This document shows positions 1-13,026 of a stretch of 64,000 nucleotides of DNA, piece by piece (the first letter of the stretch is position 1; every line of letters starts with the position of its first letter). The notes below the pieces were generated by a model that was not told where the DNA came from, ran no database searches, and worked only from the letters and a program-made list of their open reading frames with translations. The translations under genes and the position numbers were made by a program. The stretch comes from Salinibacterium sp. TMP30 (GTDB lineage Bacteria; Actinomycetota; Actinomycetes; Actinomycetales; Microbacteriaceae), in NCBI RefSeq assembly GCF_038397785.1, contig NZ_CP151642.1, positions 930,001 to 994,000 of the forward strand. The letters run 5' to 3'.

Positions 1-439
1 CCGGGCGGCGACAGGGGGCTTGGCGGAGAGCGCTCAACGATTGGCCGGGCTGCGAGACTTGCTGATCGCGGGAGTGCGCTCGGCGGTGCCAGACGCGGTG
101 CTTCGCGGCGATCCCGATGCACGGCTGCCGGGTAATGTGCACTTCACCTTCCCCGGCTGTGAGGGCGATTCGCTGTTGTTCTTGCTTGATGTTGCTGGAT
201 TCAGTGTGTCGACGGGTTCGGCCTGCCAAGCGGGGGTGCCTGAGGCCAGTCATGTGTTGCTTGCCATGGGTCTTGATGAGCCGACGGCGCGCGGTGCACT
301 GAGAATTTCGTTAGGGGAGTCGACGACTGCTGACGAAATCGCACTGTTTGTGCAGGCACTGCCACGGGTTGTTGAGCAGGCTACTGCTGCAGGATATTCG
401 AGCCGAGACACTGTTCTGGGTCATTATCCCGGCGCCTAG
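1..439 (+). CDS. Cysteine desulfurase, 3' end (partial)
   Basis: C-terminal part of a PLP-dependent NifS/IscS-type cysteine desulfurase, which removes sulfur from cysteine for transfer to tRNA-thiolation or Fe-S proteins. The reading frame is open from base 2, so the gene begins upstream of the window. The catalytic-cysteine loop STGSACQAG is visible, followed by the usual C-terminal segment GALRISLG. It lies about 700 bp upstream of mnmA, a common actinobacterial pairing in which the desulfurase supplies sulfur for 2-thiouridine. The PLP lysine lies outside the window. Confidence 0.93.
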   Translation, partial: RAATGGLAESAQRLAGLRDLLIAGVRSAVPDAVLRGDPDARLPGNVHFTFPGCEGDSLLFLLDVAGFSVSTGSACQAGVPEASHVLLAMGLDEPTARGALRISLGESTTADEIALFVQALPRVVEQATAAGYSSRDTVLGHYPGA

Positions 440-509
440 CGCAGCCGCGCCACATATTGACAGTCTTCACTTGCACCTGTAAGTTTTTCATTACAGATGG
501 AGGTGGCCT

Positions 510-857
510 GTGAACTCTGACGAACTCGGTGCCTGGTTGGCGGCAGTTGCCAATCCGCAGCGCATGCGAATTCTTGCGGAGCTCTCTGGGGGACAAAAAC
601 ATGTCAGTGATCTGGCCAGACGAGTCGGGATGTCGCGCGCTCTTTTATATATGCACCTAGCGAAGCTCGAGGAATCGGGTTTTGTCGCTGGCCATCACGA
701 ACTGAGCGACGACGGTAAAGCACTCAAGTTTTTCGAAGTCGTGCCCTTTCGCGTGACGGTAACACCAGCGTTGCTCGCCAGAGCAGTGACTCAGTCAGCG
801 AAAGACCTCGAAGCAGAAGCACAACACCCCAGCAACAACACTCACGAAGGAAAATAA
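510..857 (+). CDS. ArsR-type winged-helix regulator
   Basis: 115-residue helix-turn-helix protein. The stretch from ANPQRMRILAEL through HVSDLARRVGMSRALLYMHLAKLEESG matches the ArsR/winged-helix DNA-binding fold at residues 13-60. I see no metal-binding cysteines, so the signal is unknown. The start is GTG at 510, preceded by GGAGG at 499-503. Its TAA overlaps the ATG of the next gene by one base, so the two are probably translationally coupled and the regulator may control that small membrane protein. Confidence 0.8.
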   Translation: MNSDELGAWLAAVANPQRMRILAELSGGQKHVSDLARRVGMSRALLYMHLAKLEESGFVAGHHELSDDGKALKFFEVVPFRVTVTPALLARAVTQSAKDLEAEAQHPSNNTHEGK

Positions 858-1111
858 TGGAACTCTTCTTTAGCCTCTGGTTCTGGATTGGCGTTATCGC
901 TGTCACCGGAATCATCGCCGGCGTCATCACGAACGCCGTAAATAAGAAGGCCGAGACGGCCAAGCACGTCGCGGACTCTCAGGCAGGCGGCGACTATCGC
1001 GCACTCGCCGAGCAAACTCTCGAGGCCAACCGAGCACTTCTTGAACACCTCGGTGCCGTTGAGCAGCGACTTGCGGCCGTGGAAAAGACCCTCACCGACA
1101 TCCCGCAGTAA
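857..1111 (+). CDS. Small membrane protein with C-terminal coiled coil
   Basis: 84-residue protein with one N-terminal transmembrane helix (about residues 4-26, LFFSLWFWIGVIAVTGIIAG). A charged helical tail follows (LEANRALLEHLGAVEQRLAAVEKTL) with coiled-coil heptad character. Start codon overlaps the stop of the regulator gene. PspC/PspB-like small membrane partners of HTH regulators have this shape, but I cannot assign a family. Function unknown. Confidence 0.7.
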   Translation: MELFFSLWFWIGVIAVTGIIAGVITNAVNKKAETAKHVADSQAGGDYRALAEQTLEANRALLEHLGAVEQRLAAVEKTLTDIPQ

Positions 1112-1135
1112 GAACTTGCCCAGTGACACCTCTCG

Positions 1136-1141
1136 TACACT
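1136..1141 (+). promoter_or_regulatory. -10 element of mnmA (leaderless)
   Basis: TACACT ends 6 nt before the mnmA ATG, placing transcription start on the A of the start codon. No Shine-Dalgarno sequence is present. Confidence 0.6.
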
Positions 1142-1147
1142 GGTTCT

Positions 1148-2305
1148 ATGAAGGTTTTAGCGGCAATGAGTGGCGGAGTGGACTCCGCGGTAGCTGCCGC
1201 GCGGGCAGTTGAGGCAGGGCACGAAGTCGTCGGAGTGCATTTGGCGCTCAGTAGACAGCCCGGCACCCTGCGCACGGGCGCCCGCGGTTGTTGCACCATT
1301 GAAGATTCTATGGATGCGCAGCGGGCGGCCAACATCATCGGCATCCCCTACTACGTGTGGGACTTTTCTGAGAGATTCAAGCTCGATGTTGTGGATGATT
1401 TCATCGCCGAGTACACGGCCGGACGCACACCTAACCCCTGTATGCGCTGCAATGAGCGCATCAAGTTTGCGGCCCTTCTCGAGAAAGCTGTTGCTCTGGG
1501 CTTCGATGCGGTTGCTACCGGCCACTACGCCAACATTGTTGACGATGAGCAGGGCAATCGCGAACTGCACCGAGCAGCAGCGTGGGCGAAAGACCAGTCG
1601 TATGTTTTGGGCGTGCTCACTACCGAACAGCTTGCCCACAGCATGTTCCCCCTAGGCGCGACGCCGTCGAAGGACGAAATCCGCGCAGAAGCAGCCGAAC
1701 GTGGTTTGTCGGTAGCAAACAAGCCAGATTCCCACGACATCTGCTTTATCCCCGATGGCAACACTCGCGGATGGCTCGCCGATAAAGTCGGCGCTGAGCA
1801 GGGTGAGATTCTTGACCGCTCCGGAGACGTGCTCGGCAAGCACGAGGGTGCCCTCGCCTTCACGATTGGTCAGCGCAAAGGCCTGAATGTCGGGTATCCG
1901 ACGGATGACGGCAAGCCCCGATTTGTGTTGGAGATTCGCCCCAAGACCAACCAGGTTGTTGTTGGGCCACGCGAAGCGCTCGCATTGGCAGAAATTGCAG
2001 GCACCACGTTCTCGTGGGCAGGCCTCGATCCTCTCGCATCGGGATTCATTTCAGAACCGGGCGAAAGTTTTGAGTGCCATGTTCAAGTGCGCGCCCACTC
2101 TGACCCGATGCCCGCGGTTGCGCGAGTGGACGCTGCAGCCTTAGACGCCGAGGGCATCGAGACGGGCCCCGAGCTTGTGGTGACTCCCCACGAACCGCTC
2201 AATGGCGTGTCGCCCGGCCAAACTGCCGTGCTCTACGTTGGCACGAGGGTTCTCGGGCAGTGCACGATTGCGCGCACCGTTTCCGCGGTTCCCGCACAGG
2301 TGTAG
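1148..2305 (+). CDS. mnmA: tRNA-specific 2-thiouridylase MnmA
   Basis: Cytoplasmic enzyme that activates U34 of tRNA (Lys/Glu/Gln) with ATP and inserts sulfur. The N-terminal PP-loop SGGVDS (residues 8-13) binds ATP. The two conserved cysteines appear in NPCMRCNE and [10 protein letters not shown], and the C-terminal tRNA-binding and beta-barrel domains are complete. The length of 385 aa fits the family. The upstream cysteine desulfurase probably donates the sulfur. The gene has no SD but a perfectly placed TACACT element, so it is probably leaderless. Confidence 0.95.
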   Translation: MKVLAAMSGGVDSAVAAARAVEAGHEVVGVHLALSRQPGTLRTGARGCCTIEDSMDAQRAANIIGIPYYVWDFSERFKLDVVDDFIAEYTAGRTPNPCMRCNERIKFAALLEKAVALGFDAVATGHYANIVDDEQGNRELHRAAAWAKDQSYVLGVLTTEQLAHSMFPLGATPSKDEIRAEAAERGLSVANKPDSHDICFIPDGNTRGWLADKVGAEQGEILDRSGDVLGKHEGALAFTIGQRKGLNVGYPTDDGKPRFVLEIRPKTNQVVVGPREALALAEIAGTTFSWAGLDPLASGFISEPGESFECHVQVRAHSDPMPAVARVDAAALDAEGIETGPELVVTPHEPLNGVSPGQTAVLYVGTRVLGQCTIARTVSAVPAQV

Positions 2306-2311
2306 GCCTTT

Positions 2312-2350
2312 GCCACTGCTCCTGATGGCCACTGCTCCTGATGGCCACTG
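2312..2350. repeat. 16-bp tandem repeat, 2.4 copies
   Basis: GCCACTGCTCCTGATG is present twice in tandem (2312-2327 and 2328-2343), followed by a partial third copy (GCCACTG). It lies between mnmA and ligA and is probably a slippage repeat with no coding role. Confidence 0.85.
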
Positions 2351-2377
2351 TGCGCAGCTTTCGTCGTAGGCGCTGTT

Positions 2378-2383
2378 TACACT
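2378..2383 (+). promoter_or_regulatory. -10 element of ligA (leaderless)
   Basis: TACACT ends 6 nt before the GTG start of ligA; no SD. Confidence 0.6.
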
Positions 2384-2386
2384 TGA

Positions 2387-5678
<3,292 letters not shown>

Positions 5679-5679
<1 letters not shown>

Positions 5680-5736
5680 GAGGACCTCCGGTTAGAGATA
5701 TGAGTGTGGTAACCCACATCCTGCCGGAGGTCCTCG
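5679..5736 (-). promoter_or_regulatory. Hairpin over transposase start and SD
   Basis: Perfect 13-bp inverted arms, CGAGGACCTCCGG at 5679-5691 and its complement at 5724-5736, 32 bp apart. On the transposase strand the 3' arm contains the GGAGGT ribosome site and the first base of the GTG start. A transcript entering from outside would carry both arms and mask the start, whereas one starting in the loop (CATATC at 5697-5702 is a possible -10) would not. This resembles the fold-back inhibition known from IS10 and IS50. Confidence 0.6.
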
Positions 5737-5750
5737 CTAACTCAAACGAT

Positions 5751-5772
5751 CACAACGTCCCTGGGAACTACA
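5751..5772 (-). repeat. IS481 right terminal inverted repeat
   Basis: Reverse complement begins TGTAGTTCCCA and ends GTTGTG; pairs with 4719-4740. Confidence 0.9.
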
Positions 5773-5778
5773 ACTAGC
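5773..5778. repeat. Target-site duplication (right) ACTAGC
   Basis: Second copy of ACTAGC, immediately after the right end of the IS. Confidence 0.8.
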
Positions 5779-5804
5779 CGATGCGAAGCGAAGTGAACGT
5801 TCCA

Positions 5805-5824
5805 CCCCCGAAGGGGGCAGTTTT
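5805..5824 (+). terminator. Probable former ligA terminator
   Basis: CCCCC-GAA-GGGGG hairpin followed after CAG by TTTT. If the IS is removed it lies about 30 bp after the ligA stop, which suits a rho-independent terminator. Confidence 0.45.
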
Positions 5825-5898
5825 CCTCTAAGATTGCCGCAGCGTGTTCGTTTGCGGGGATGGCACACGACCCACGTTCCTGAGGGGATTGCCCGACC

Positions 5899-7269
5899 TT
5901 GCTGATAGAAATCGCAGTTGTCATAGCCACCTCGGTTGTCGGCTTGCCCGCGACCGAGGCCGCCGCTATGCCCTCTGCAGCGTTTCACTCAGTTGTGACA
6001 AGCGATGCACCGCCCAGTTTCGCGGGCCCTGTCCTTGAGCCAGCCGCTGGTGTATTCGGTGTCTCAAGTTCTGGCGCCGCCTCGTTTGGGGCGCAAACGC
6101 TTTCGACCCTCGCCCGCATTCCTGCCGGCAACATCTCGCAATACTTCGCGTCTCGCCCAGCAGCGGTTGAACAGATTCTCGCCGAACAGCCTCCGGCCCA
6201 AGAGGTCGCACTATGGTGGGGAGACCTTGATGCGGGTCGTCAAACTGCACTAGAAACTGCCTCGCCTCGGTTGGTCGGCAACCTTGAGGGCGTTCCTTAC
6301 GCAATTCGCGATACCAGCAACCGCACGATGCTCAGCCACACCATCTCTGAACTAACCAGCCTGATGAACTCGGATGCCGGCCGGGCCGTTCAACAGACCG
6401 CCCACCAGCAACTCAACATGCTGTCGTCAATTTCGCAGTCACTAATCAACGAGGGCATTGAGCCAGAACGAACGCTCGTGACACTCGACGTCTCTGGTCA
6501 GGGGCGTGCTGCGATCGTCTTGGGAGACCTCAACGACGCCGACTATGTGAGCTTCTTGGTGCCCGGGATGTTCTTCACCATTGAAGGCCAGATGTCGTAC
6601 TGGGTAGATGCTGCGAATGAGCTCTACTACCAGCAGCAGATGTGGCTCGACCACTTTGAATCTGGGTCCGTCTTTGTTCGCAACCAATCGGTCGCAACGG
6701 TTGCGTGGATCGGCTACGACACACCCAACCTGACCAATGTTGGGGCTATCGATAAAGCTGATCAGGGGAAGGATACTCTCGCGGGAGCCATCCTTGGGCT
6801 CCAGGCCGAGCGCGGCACCGACCAACCGTATATTTCTGTGGTTGCTCATTCCTACGGATCAACCGCTGCGATGATGGCGTTGTCCGAGTACGACTTCGAC
6901 ATTGATGCCCTAGCTCTTGTTGGGTCTCCCGGCAGCCCCGCGGAGTCGGTTGCTGACCTGAACGTGCGCGACGGCAACGTATTCGTGGGAGAAGCCGCGT
7001 GGGATCCGATCCCCAATAGCTCATATTTTGGCCCCGACCCGGGAGCGGAATCTTTTGGCGCCAAGTCGCTGGGCGTGAGTGGCGGTTTCGACATGATTAT
7101 GAAGGAGCCTTTGACCGGCTCGGTTGGCCACAACGAGTACTTCACCCCCGGAAGCGAGGCTATGCGCAACTTTGCGTTGCTGTGCATCGGTCGAAGCGAT
7201 CTCATCATCCCCGAGGGTGCGCCGCTTGTACAACGCGCGTTTGCAACATCCCAGCACAGTCAAGGCTGA
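5899..7269 (+). CDS. Alpha/beta hydrolase, DUF1023-like
   Basis: 456-aa protein. A possible short secretion signal or membrane anchor (MLIEIAVVIATSVVGLPATEAAA) is followed by a long helical region and a C-terminal hydrolase domain. The domain has the nucleophile elbow VVAHSYGSTAAMM (serine near residue 315) and downstream VGSPGSP and GHNEYF, which probably carry the acid and histidine. This is the pattern of the actinobacterial DUF1023 family; the substrate is unknown. The only start in the open frame is TTG at 5899, with a weak GAGGGG 12 nt upstream, so the exact N-terminus is uncertain. Confidence 0.75.
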   Translation: MLIEIAVVIATSVVGLPATEAAAMPSAAFHSVVTSDAPPSFAGPVLEPAAGVFGVSSSGAASFGAQTLSTLARIPAGNISQYFASRPAAVEQILAEQPPAQEVALWWGDLDAGRQTALETASPRLVGNLEGVPYAIRDTSNRTMLSHTISELTSLMNSDAGRAVQQTAHQQLNMLSSISQSLINEGIEPERTLVTLDVSGQGRAAIVLGDLNDADYVSFLVPGMFFTIEGQMSYWVDAANELYYQQQMWLDHFESGSVFVRNQSVATVAWIGYDTPNLTNVGAIDKADQGKDTLAGAILGLQAERGTDQPYISVVAHSYGSTAAMMALSEYDFDIDALALVGSPGSPAESVADLNVRDGNVFVGEAAWDPIPNSSYFGPDPGAESFGAKSLGVSGGFDMIMKEPLTGSVGHNEYFTPGSEAMRNFALLCIGRSDLIIPEGAPLVQRAFATSQHSQG

Positions 7270-7413
7270 TGGGTGCGCGTACTGCCCACAGCATCCGGTT
7301 TTCTGGCGCGGGTGTTGGCGATGAGCGCCTGATCGTGCGCGTTCGCTCATCGCGGATCGCGAAGCCGAATACACTTGTACGGTTCCCCGTCTGTTTCCCA
7401 TCTTCGGAGCTCC

Positions 7414-7728
7414 ATGACTGACACCAATCCCGGTGCGATCACTAGCGAGGTCGTCACGCACCTCGCATCGCTCGCCCGCATCGCCCTCACCGCTGACGAA
7501 ATCGAGAAGCTCACAGGTGAACTCGGTGCGATCGTCGACTCAGTTGCCAAGGTGAGCGAAGTCGCTACCGATGACGTTCCAGCGACGAGCCACCCGATTC
7601 CGCTCAGCAACGTGTTCCGACCTGATATTCCCGGCGTCACCCTCACCACTGAGCAGGCACTCGCCGGAGCACCCGAGCACGATGGTTCACGTTTTGCCGT
7701 CAGCGCGATTCTGGGGGAAGAGCAGTAA
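7414..7728 (+). CDS. gatC: Asp/Glu-tRNA(Asn/Gln) amidotransferase subunit C
   Basis: 104-aa small subunit of the GatCAB complex, which converts Glu-tRNA(Gln) and Asp-tRNA(Asn) to the amides. [25 protein letters not shown] is the hallmark N-terminal helix pair, and [11 protein letters not shown] the conserved strap. I chose ATG 7414, with CGGAG 5 nt upstream, over an upstream in-frame start. The TAA overlaps the gatA ATG by one base. Confidence 0.93.
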   Translation: MTDTNPGAITSEVVTHLASLARIALTADEIEKLTGELGAIVDSVAKVSEVATDDVPATSHPIPLSNVFRPDIPGVTLTTEQALAGAPEHDGSRFAVSAILGEEQ

Positions 7729-9242
7729 TGGCAGAGAACAACGAACTCACCCGCATGTCGGCATCCGAGTTGTCTGGTCGGCTTAGTTCGGGTGAAGTGT
7801 CATCCGTTGAGGCCACTCAGGCACACCTCGCCCGGATTTTGGCTGTCGATGGCCAGGTCAACGCGTTCCTTCACGTATCAGCGAATGCGATCGCCAACGC
7901 CACGCGGATCGATGAACGGCGCGCTGCTGGCGAGCAGCTTGGTCCGCTAGCTGGTGTGCCCATCGCGGTTAAAGATGTGCTGTGCACGATCGATATGCCG
8001 ACGACCGCCGGTTCCAAGATACTTGAGGGCTGGATTCCCCCCTACGACGCAACCCCCGTCGCAAAATTGCGTGCGGCCGGTTTGGTTCCGCTCGGTAAGA
8101 CGAACATGGACGAATTCGCCATGGGCTCGTCAACAGAACATTCGGCGTATGGCCCCACCAAGAATCCGTGGGATCTTGGCCGTATTCCTGGTGGCTCAGG
8201 CGGCGGTTCTGCCGCTGCGGTTTCCGCGTTTGAAGCTCCGCTCGCTCTCGGATCTGACACTGGTGGATCGATCCGCCAGCCGGCATCCGTCACAGGTTCA
8301 GTCGGAGTGAAACCCACCTATGGCGGAGTTTCTCGCTATGGTGCGATCGCACTCGCGTCGTCGCTTGACCAGGTTGGCCCGGTTTCGCGCACAGTTCTCG
8401 ACGCAGCCCTGCTGCACGACGTCATTGGTGGGCACGATCCTCGCGACTCCACCTCGCTTAACGAACAATGGCCATCGTTTGCGGCGGCTGCTCGATCGGG
8501 CTCTGCTGCTGAGAGCCTCAAGGGCACCCGCATTGGTGTCATCAAGCAGCTCGACAGTCCCGGCTTCCAGGCCGGTGTCTCGCAGCGTTTCCATGAGGCG
8601 CTTCAGTTGCTCACCGACTTCGGTGCCGAAATTGTTGAAGTGGATGCTCCGCACTTCGAATACGCCGTAGCCGCGTACTACCTCATCCTGCCGGCGGAAG
8701 CCTCGAGTAACCTCGCCAAGTTCGACTCCGTTCGTTTCGGACTGCGAGTCACACCTGACGGCGGCGGCACGGTCGAAGATGTCATGGCGGCAACCCGCGA
8801 GGCTGGATTCGGCCCCGAAGTGAAGCGACGCATCATCCTCGGAACCTATGCCCTCAGCGCTGGTTACTACGACGCGTATTACGGCAGTGCTCAGAAGGTG
8901 CGCACGCTTATCCAGCGCGACTTCGCTGCCGCGTTCGAGAAGGCAGACGTGCTGGTCTCGCCGTCGGCGCCGACTACGGCGTTCAAGTTTGGCGAGAAGC
9001 TCGACGATCCCATGGCGATGTACCTGAACGATGTCACCACAATTCCGGCGAACCTTGCCGGGGTGCCCGGTATGGGGCTGCCGATGGGGCTTGCTCCAGA
9101 AGACGGTTTGCCGACGGGGTTCCAGATCATGGCTCCCGCGCGTGGCGACGCTCGACTCTACGAGCTGGGTGCCACATTGGAGCGTTTGCTCGAGCAGCAG
9201 TGGGGTCACACTCTTCCCAGCCAGGCACCGTCGCTCGGCTAG
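7728..9242 (+). CDS. gatA: Asp/Glu-tRNA(Asn/Gln) amidotransferase subunit A
   Basis: 504-aa amidase-signature subunit that hydrolyses glutamine to supply ammonia to GatB. The Ser-cisSer-Lys triad is visible: the lysine in PIAVKDVLC and the serines in the glycine-rich run [11 protein letters not shown] and in [11 protein letters not shown]. Translationally coupled to gatC. Its usual partner gatB is not adjacent but begins 1.7 kb downstream, beyond two unrelated genes. Confidence 0.96.
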   Translation: MAENNELTRMSASELSGRLSSGEVSSVEATQAHLARILAVDGQVNAFLHVSANAIANATRIDERRAAGEQLGPLAGVPIAVKDVLCTIDMPTTAGSKILEGWIPPYDATPVAKLRAAGLVPLGKTNMDEFAMGSSTEHSAYGPTKNPWDLGRIPGGSGGGSAAAVSAFEAPLALGSDTGGSIRQPASVTGSVGVKPTYGGVSRYGAIALASSLDQVGPVSRTVLDAALLHDVIGGHDPRDSTSLNEQWPSFAAAARSGSAAESLKGTRIGVIKQLDSPGFQAGVSQRFHEALQLLTDFGAEIVEVDAPHFEYAVAAYYLILPAEASSNLAKFDSVRFGLRVTPDGGGTVEDVMAATREAGFGPEVKRRIILGTYALSAGYYDAYYGSAQKVRTLIQRDFAAAFEKADVLVSPSAPTTAFKFGEKLDDPMAMYLNDVTTIPANLAGVPGMGLPMGLAPEDGLPTGFQIMAPARGDARLYELGATLERLLEQQWGHTLPSQAPSLG

Positions 9243-9300
9243 AGCAGCACTTTCACCCGACCCCGACCCCGACCAGACCGTTCAGGTGGCCGCTGCACTT

Positions 9301-9858
9301 TTAGTGCTCGTCGGCGCTCTGGCGTTCTCGGTACGCGATTTGGTTCATCCGGTTCCCACACCGGATGCTGCAGAATCTGCGTGATCCGTTTCGGGAGAAG
9401 TCCGCCATGAGCCCTTCGCAGTTGGGGGCTTCGCAGCGGCGCAGTCGCCACATGGAGTCTGATCGTACGACGTCGACGAGTGCGAGTCCGACTTCGGCTT
9501 GAATGCGTTCGGCGAGCGGTGCGTCGGGGGAGTTGGCATGCAGGTGCCAGTCGATGTCGTCATGGCGTGCGAGGAATGGCAATGCGTTGGCCTCGGCGAG
9601 CATCGCGTTGATCTCACTTGCTGCGTTGTCTCGAGTGAGCTTCCAGACACCACGAATCCGATCTCGCACGAGTCGAACTTCGGCGAGTTCGGTGTCGTCT
9701 CGGTCGATGCGTCCGGTGTAGCGAAATCGTGTGATGAGGGCGTAAACGTCGTCACTGGTCGAGAGTTCGTCGAACCCGCTTCGGCTCGCGAAAACGTCGC
9801 TATTTCCGAGAGCAACGGCGAACTCCAGCGACTCGACGGTGTCAGGGGCAAAATGCAA
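9301..9858 (-). CDS. CGNR zinc-finger regulator (ABATE domain)
   Basis: 185-aa protein. An N-terminal stress-sensing domain of the ABATE/DUF1470 type spans about residues 1-130, followed by a C-terminal CGNR zinc finger (RRCEAPNC, then RRFCSIRCGNR) thought to bind DNA. The TTG start at 9858 is supported by AAGGAG 5 nt upstream. It is divergent from the EamA exporter gene 71 bp away, which suggests it regulates that gene. Confidence 0.88.
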   Translation of the reverse strand: MHFAPDTVESLEFAVALGNSDVFASRSGFDELSTSDDVYALITRFRYTGRIDRDDTELAEVRLVRDRIRGVWKLTRDNAASEINAMLAEANALPFLARHDDIDWHLHANSPDAPLAERIQAEVGLALVDVVRSDSMWRLRRCEAPNCEGLMADFSRNGSRRFCSIRCGNRMNQIAYRERQSADEH

Positions 9859-9929
9859 TTTGACTCCTTATTTCGTTCGAGACTAGCGTCAGCAGAAATA
9901 CTCGTCAATTACGTTCAAAGCAGTCGCCA

Positions 9930-10973
9930 ATGAAACGCTCAACCACGACACTCGGAATGCTCATCGCCGTCGTCGCCGCCGCCAGCTTCGGTCTATCGGG
10001 CGCGCTCATCAAACCCCTGCTCGAAGCGGGGTGGAGCCCAGCAGCAGCCGTCACTCTGCGAGTATTCATCGGAGGATTCGTGCTCGCGCCATTTGCGATT
10101 ATCGCGCTAAAAGGCCGCTGGATTGCGCTCTGGTACGCTCGCAGCCGCATCCTGCTTATGGCAATTGTTGGCGTTTCCGCCACCCAGTTGGTCTACTTTG
10201 CTGCAGTGGAGCGCATCCCCGTTGGCATTGCCATCCTGCTGGAGTACATGGCGCCGCTCTTACTCGTGGCGTTTGCGTGGGCAACAACCCGCCGCATGCC
10301 CAAAGCTGTAGTGCTGATCGGTTCGGTGATCGCGCTCGGTGGGCTTGTCTTGGTGGTCTCTCCAGAAGGCTCGGGAGCACTCGACCCGCTCGGTATCATC
10401 TTTGGCGCAAGCGCTGCCGTCGGCGCGGCCGTCTACTACGTGATTGCGGCGCGCTCGAGCGAGGGACTCCCCGCAGTAGCTCTTGCAGCGGCTGGACTGC
10501 TCATTGGCGGAGTCCTCCTCGGGCTAGTCGGTGTGGTCGGCATCGTTCCCTTTGACATGCCGATGGTGGATGTCACGGTGCTGGGCTATGTGGTTCCGTG
10601 GTGGGTTCCGCTGCTCATCGTGGGTATTGTCTCCACCGGCATCGCGTATTCGACGAGCATTATGGCTAGCGAGATGCTCGGTTCCCGACTCGCCTCATTC
10701 GTTGGACTGCTCGAGGTGGTGTCGGCGGCCCTGTATGCCTGGCTGCTGATCGGGGAGAATCTTTCGTTGCCGCAGTTCATTGGTGGTGCACTGATTTTGG
10801 TGGGAATCGGCTTCGTGCGGTCTGAACGCAGCGAGGAGATAGGCGACTTCACGATTGAAGCAGAGGCCTTCCCGAGTGACCATGATGAGCCAATTTTGGC
10901 CCCAGCATCCGCGCCTCTCGAGCCGGGTACCGATACGGTGCCGCTGCGCCCCGTACAATCATCTGGTGGCTAA
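9930..10973 (+). CDS. EamA/DMT-family metabolite exporter
   Basis: 347-aa inner-membrane protein with about ten hydrophobic helices in two EamA repeats (the second around [22 protein letters not shown] through [14 protein letters not shown]), then an acidic tail. The family exports amino acids, sugars or drugs; the substrate is not readable here. It is divergent from the CGNR regulator, and its last 8 bp overlap the gatB start. Confidence 0.88.
   Translation: MKRSTTTLGMLIAVVAAASFGLSGALIKPLLEAGWSPAAAVTLRVFIGGFVLAPFAIIALKGRWIALWYARSRILLMAIVGVSATQLVYFAAVERIPVGIAILLEYMAPLLLVAFAWATTRRMPKAVVLIGSVIALGGLVLVVSPEGSGALDPLGIIFGASAAVGAAVYYVIAARSSEGLPAVALAAAGLLIGGVLLGLVGVVGIVPFDMPMVDVTVLGYVVPWWVPLLIVGIVSTGIAYSTSIMASEMLGSRLASFVGLLEVVSAALYAWLLIGENLSLPQFIGGALILVGIGFVRSERSEEIGDFTIEAEAFPSDHDEPILAPASAPLEPGTDTVPLRPVQSSGG
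10954..10959 (+). promoter_or_regulatory. -10 element of gatB (leaderless, inside EamA gene)
   Basis: TACAAT ends 6 nt before the GTG start of gatB and lies within the 3' end of the exporter gene, so gatB can be expressed independently of it. Confidence 0.6.
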
Positions 10974-12483
10974 AGCTGAATTGATGGACTACGACAAAGC
11001 TCTCGAACTATTTGAGCCGGTGCTCGGTTTCGAGGTGCACGTTGAGTTGAACACCCAGACCAAGATGTTTTCTGATGCGCCGAACCCTGCAGCGTCGGGC
11101 GCTCAGCACGCTGAGCCGAATACCATGATCACTCCTGTTGATCTTGGTCTTCCTGGCAGCTTGCCGGTTGTCAACGAAGAGGCCATCAAGTATTCGATCT
11201 CTCTTGGCCTAGCTCTCGGTTGTGAGATCGCACCGAGTTCACGCTTTGCGCGCAAGAATTATTTCTATCCCGATCTGGCGAAGAACTATCAGATCAGTCA
11301 GTTCGATGAGCCGATCGCGTTCAATGGTTCGGTAGACATCGAGTTGGAGAGCGGTCGTGCGATCACGATTCCGATCGAGCGCGCGCACATGGAAGAAGAC
11401 GCGGGCAAGCTCACGCACGTTGGTGGCTCCACCGGTCGTATCCAGGGTGCAGAGTATTCGCTGGTTGACTACAACCGTGCCGGTGTTCCTCTGGTCGAAA
11501 TTGTTACGCACATGATCACGGGCACGGAAGCGGATGCTCCTGAGGTTGGCAAAGCGTATGTGTCCGCTATTCGCGACATTGTTCGTTCGCTCGGCATTTC
11601 CGAAGCCCGCATGGAGCGCGGGAATCTGCGCTGCGACGCGAACATTTCGCTCAGTCCTCGGGGTTCCGGAAAACTGGGCACACGAACTGAAACGAAGAAC
11701 GTCAACTCAATGCGCAGTGTTGAGCGTGCGGTTCGTTACGAGATCCAGCGTCAGGCTGCGATTTTGCATCAGGGCGGCACGATCGTCCAGGAGACTCGTC
11801 ACTGGCACGAAGACACGGGTGTCACGAGCGCCGGTCGCCCCAAGAGCGATGCCGATGACTACCGCTACTTCCCTGAGCCTGACCTGCTGCCGGTTGAGCC
11901 CTCGGCTGAGCTGATCGAGCAGCTTCGTGCGGCACTTCCTGAGCCCCCTGCTGAGCGCCGTCGTCGACTTCAGGCGGCGTGGGGATTCACCGACCTTGAG
12001 TTCCGTGATGTGAATAATGCAGGACTGTTTGGCGAAATTGAGTCAACTATTGAAGCAGGAACTACGGCGGCTCAGGCTCGCAAGTGGTGGACAGGCGAAA
12101 TTGCTCGTCTCGCCAACATTCAGGGTGCAGACCCCAGTTCTTTGATTACCCCCGCGGATGTTGCGGCTCTCGTTTCGCTCATCACTGAGGGTGTGCTCAA
12201 CGATAGCTTGGCGCGCCAGGTTCTCGAGGGTGTTATCGCCGGCGAAGGATCACCGGCTGAAGTTGTCGAGAGCCGTGGGCTGAAGTTGGTGTCGGATGAC
12301 GGCCCGCTGATCGCCGCAATCGACGAGGCGCTCGCCGCTCAGCCGGATGTTCTCGCCAAGATACGCGACGGCAAGGTGCAAGCTGCCGGTGCTGTGATCG
12401 GTGCCGTGATGAAGGCGATGAAGGGTCAAGCTGACGCTGCTCGCGTTCGCGAACTTGTCTTGGAGCGTGCTGCGGCCGAATAG
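10966..12483 (+). CDS. gatB: Asp/Glu-tRNA(Asn/Gln) amidotransferase subunit B
   Basis: 505-aa kinase/amidotransferase subunit of Gat[19 protein letters not shown] and [17 protein letters not shown] are GatB signatures, and a C-terminal YqeY-like tRNA-binding tail ends the protein. I chose GTG 10966 because of the -10 element 6 nt upstream; ATG 10984 is an alternative. A longer upstream frame runs through the exporter gene and lacks homologous sequence. Confidence 0.95.
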   Translation: MAKAELMDYDKALELFEPVLGFEVHVELNTQTKMFSDAPNPAASGAQHAEPNTMITPVDLGLPGSLPVVNEEAIKYSISLGLALGCEIAPSSRFARKNYFYPDLAKNYQISQFDEPIAFNGSVDIELESGRAITIPIERAHMEEDAGKLTHVGGSTGRIQGAEYSLVDYNRAGVPLVEIVTHMITGTEADAPEVGKAYVSAIRDIVRSLGISEARMERGNLRCDANISLSPRGSGKLGTRTETKNVNSMRSVERAVRYEIQRQAAILHQGGTIVQETRHWHEDTGVTSAGRPKSDADDYRYFPEPDLLPVEPSAELIEQLRAALPEPPAERRRRLQAAWGFTDLEFRDVNNAGLFGEIESTIEAGTTAAQARKWWTGEIARLANIQGADPSSLITPADVAALVSLITEGVLNDSLARQVLEGVIAGEGSPAEVVESRGLKLVSDDGPLIAAIDEALAAQPDVLAKIRDGKVQAAGAVIGAVMKAMKGQADAARVRELVLERAAAE

Positions 12484-12525
12484 TGGGCTCGGCGCATGTC
12501 GGCTGCAGGCAGTAGCGTTGTTGTT

Positions 12526-12858
12526 ATGTCTGAATCTGCCACGCTTGTTGTTGAAGTCCATGTTCCGCTCACCGCTGACACTGAGGTAGCGGAGGGTGAG
12601 AGCCGTTTTCCTTGGATTGAGACTCTTGTTGAGTTCACCAGCGAGCTCGAAGAGGGCGGCGAGATTTTCGTTGTCGAAGAGGGCGATGTTTTCAACGATG
12701 CCTATGTGATCGTGATCACGGGTGCCGATGAAGCGACTCTCACGGGTGTCGCGAATCGTGTGGCAAATTTGCCCGGGATCCCGACGGGCGTGTTTGCGGT
12801 CATCACGGACTCGGATGCCGACGAACTCGGGCAGGGCACGACGATCGAAATTTCCTAG
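12526..12858 (+). CDS. Conserved hypothetical protein (110 aa)
   Basis: Acidic soluble protein I do not recognise (starts MSESATLVVEVHVPL). It contains VFNDAYVIVITGADEATL and no transmembrane segment. Start ATG 12526 was chosen because TAGCGT lies 7 nt upstream, like the leaderless genes nearby; ATG 12496 in frame is possible. It may be co-transcribed with gatB, 43 bp upstream. Confidence 0.65.
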   Translation: MSESATLVVEVHVPLTADTEVAEGESRFPWIETLVEFTSELEEGGEIFVVEEGDVFNDAYVIVITGADEATLTGVANRVANLPGIPTGVFAVITDSDADELGQGTTIEIS

Positions 12859-12994
12859 GCTCTGCCGCGAGCGGTAGTTAGTCAAGTTTGCTGGTTTCGT
12901 GGGGGCGGCAGCATAAACTGAACGGGCACCGCAGCCGCCAGCCACAGCGTGTGATTCGCTCACCGCGCTGACGAGGGACGATCCGCCCCGCCTG

Positions 12995-13013
12995 CAGTAG
13001 CTTCGTACTACTG
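12995..13013. repeat. Short inverted repeat upstream of MFS gene
   Basis: CAGTAG and CTACTG separated by 7 nt, 14 bp before the MFS start codon. Possible operator or 5' hairpin; weak. Confidence 0.25.
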
Positions 13014-13026
13014 AAGAGCACAAAAC

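Noticed and set aside
8298-9209. 303-aa open frame antisense to gatA
   Set aside because: gatA is certain on the plus strand; the antisense frame has no homologous look.
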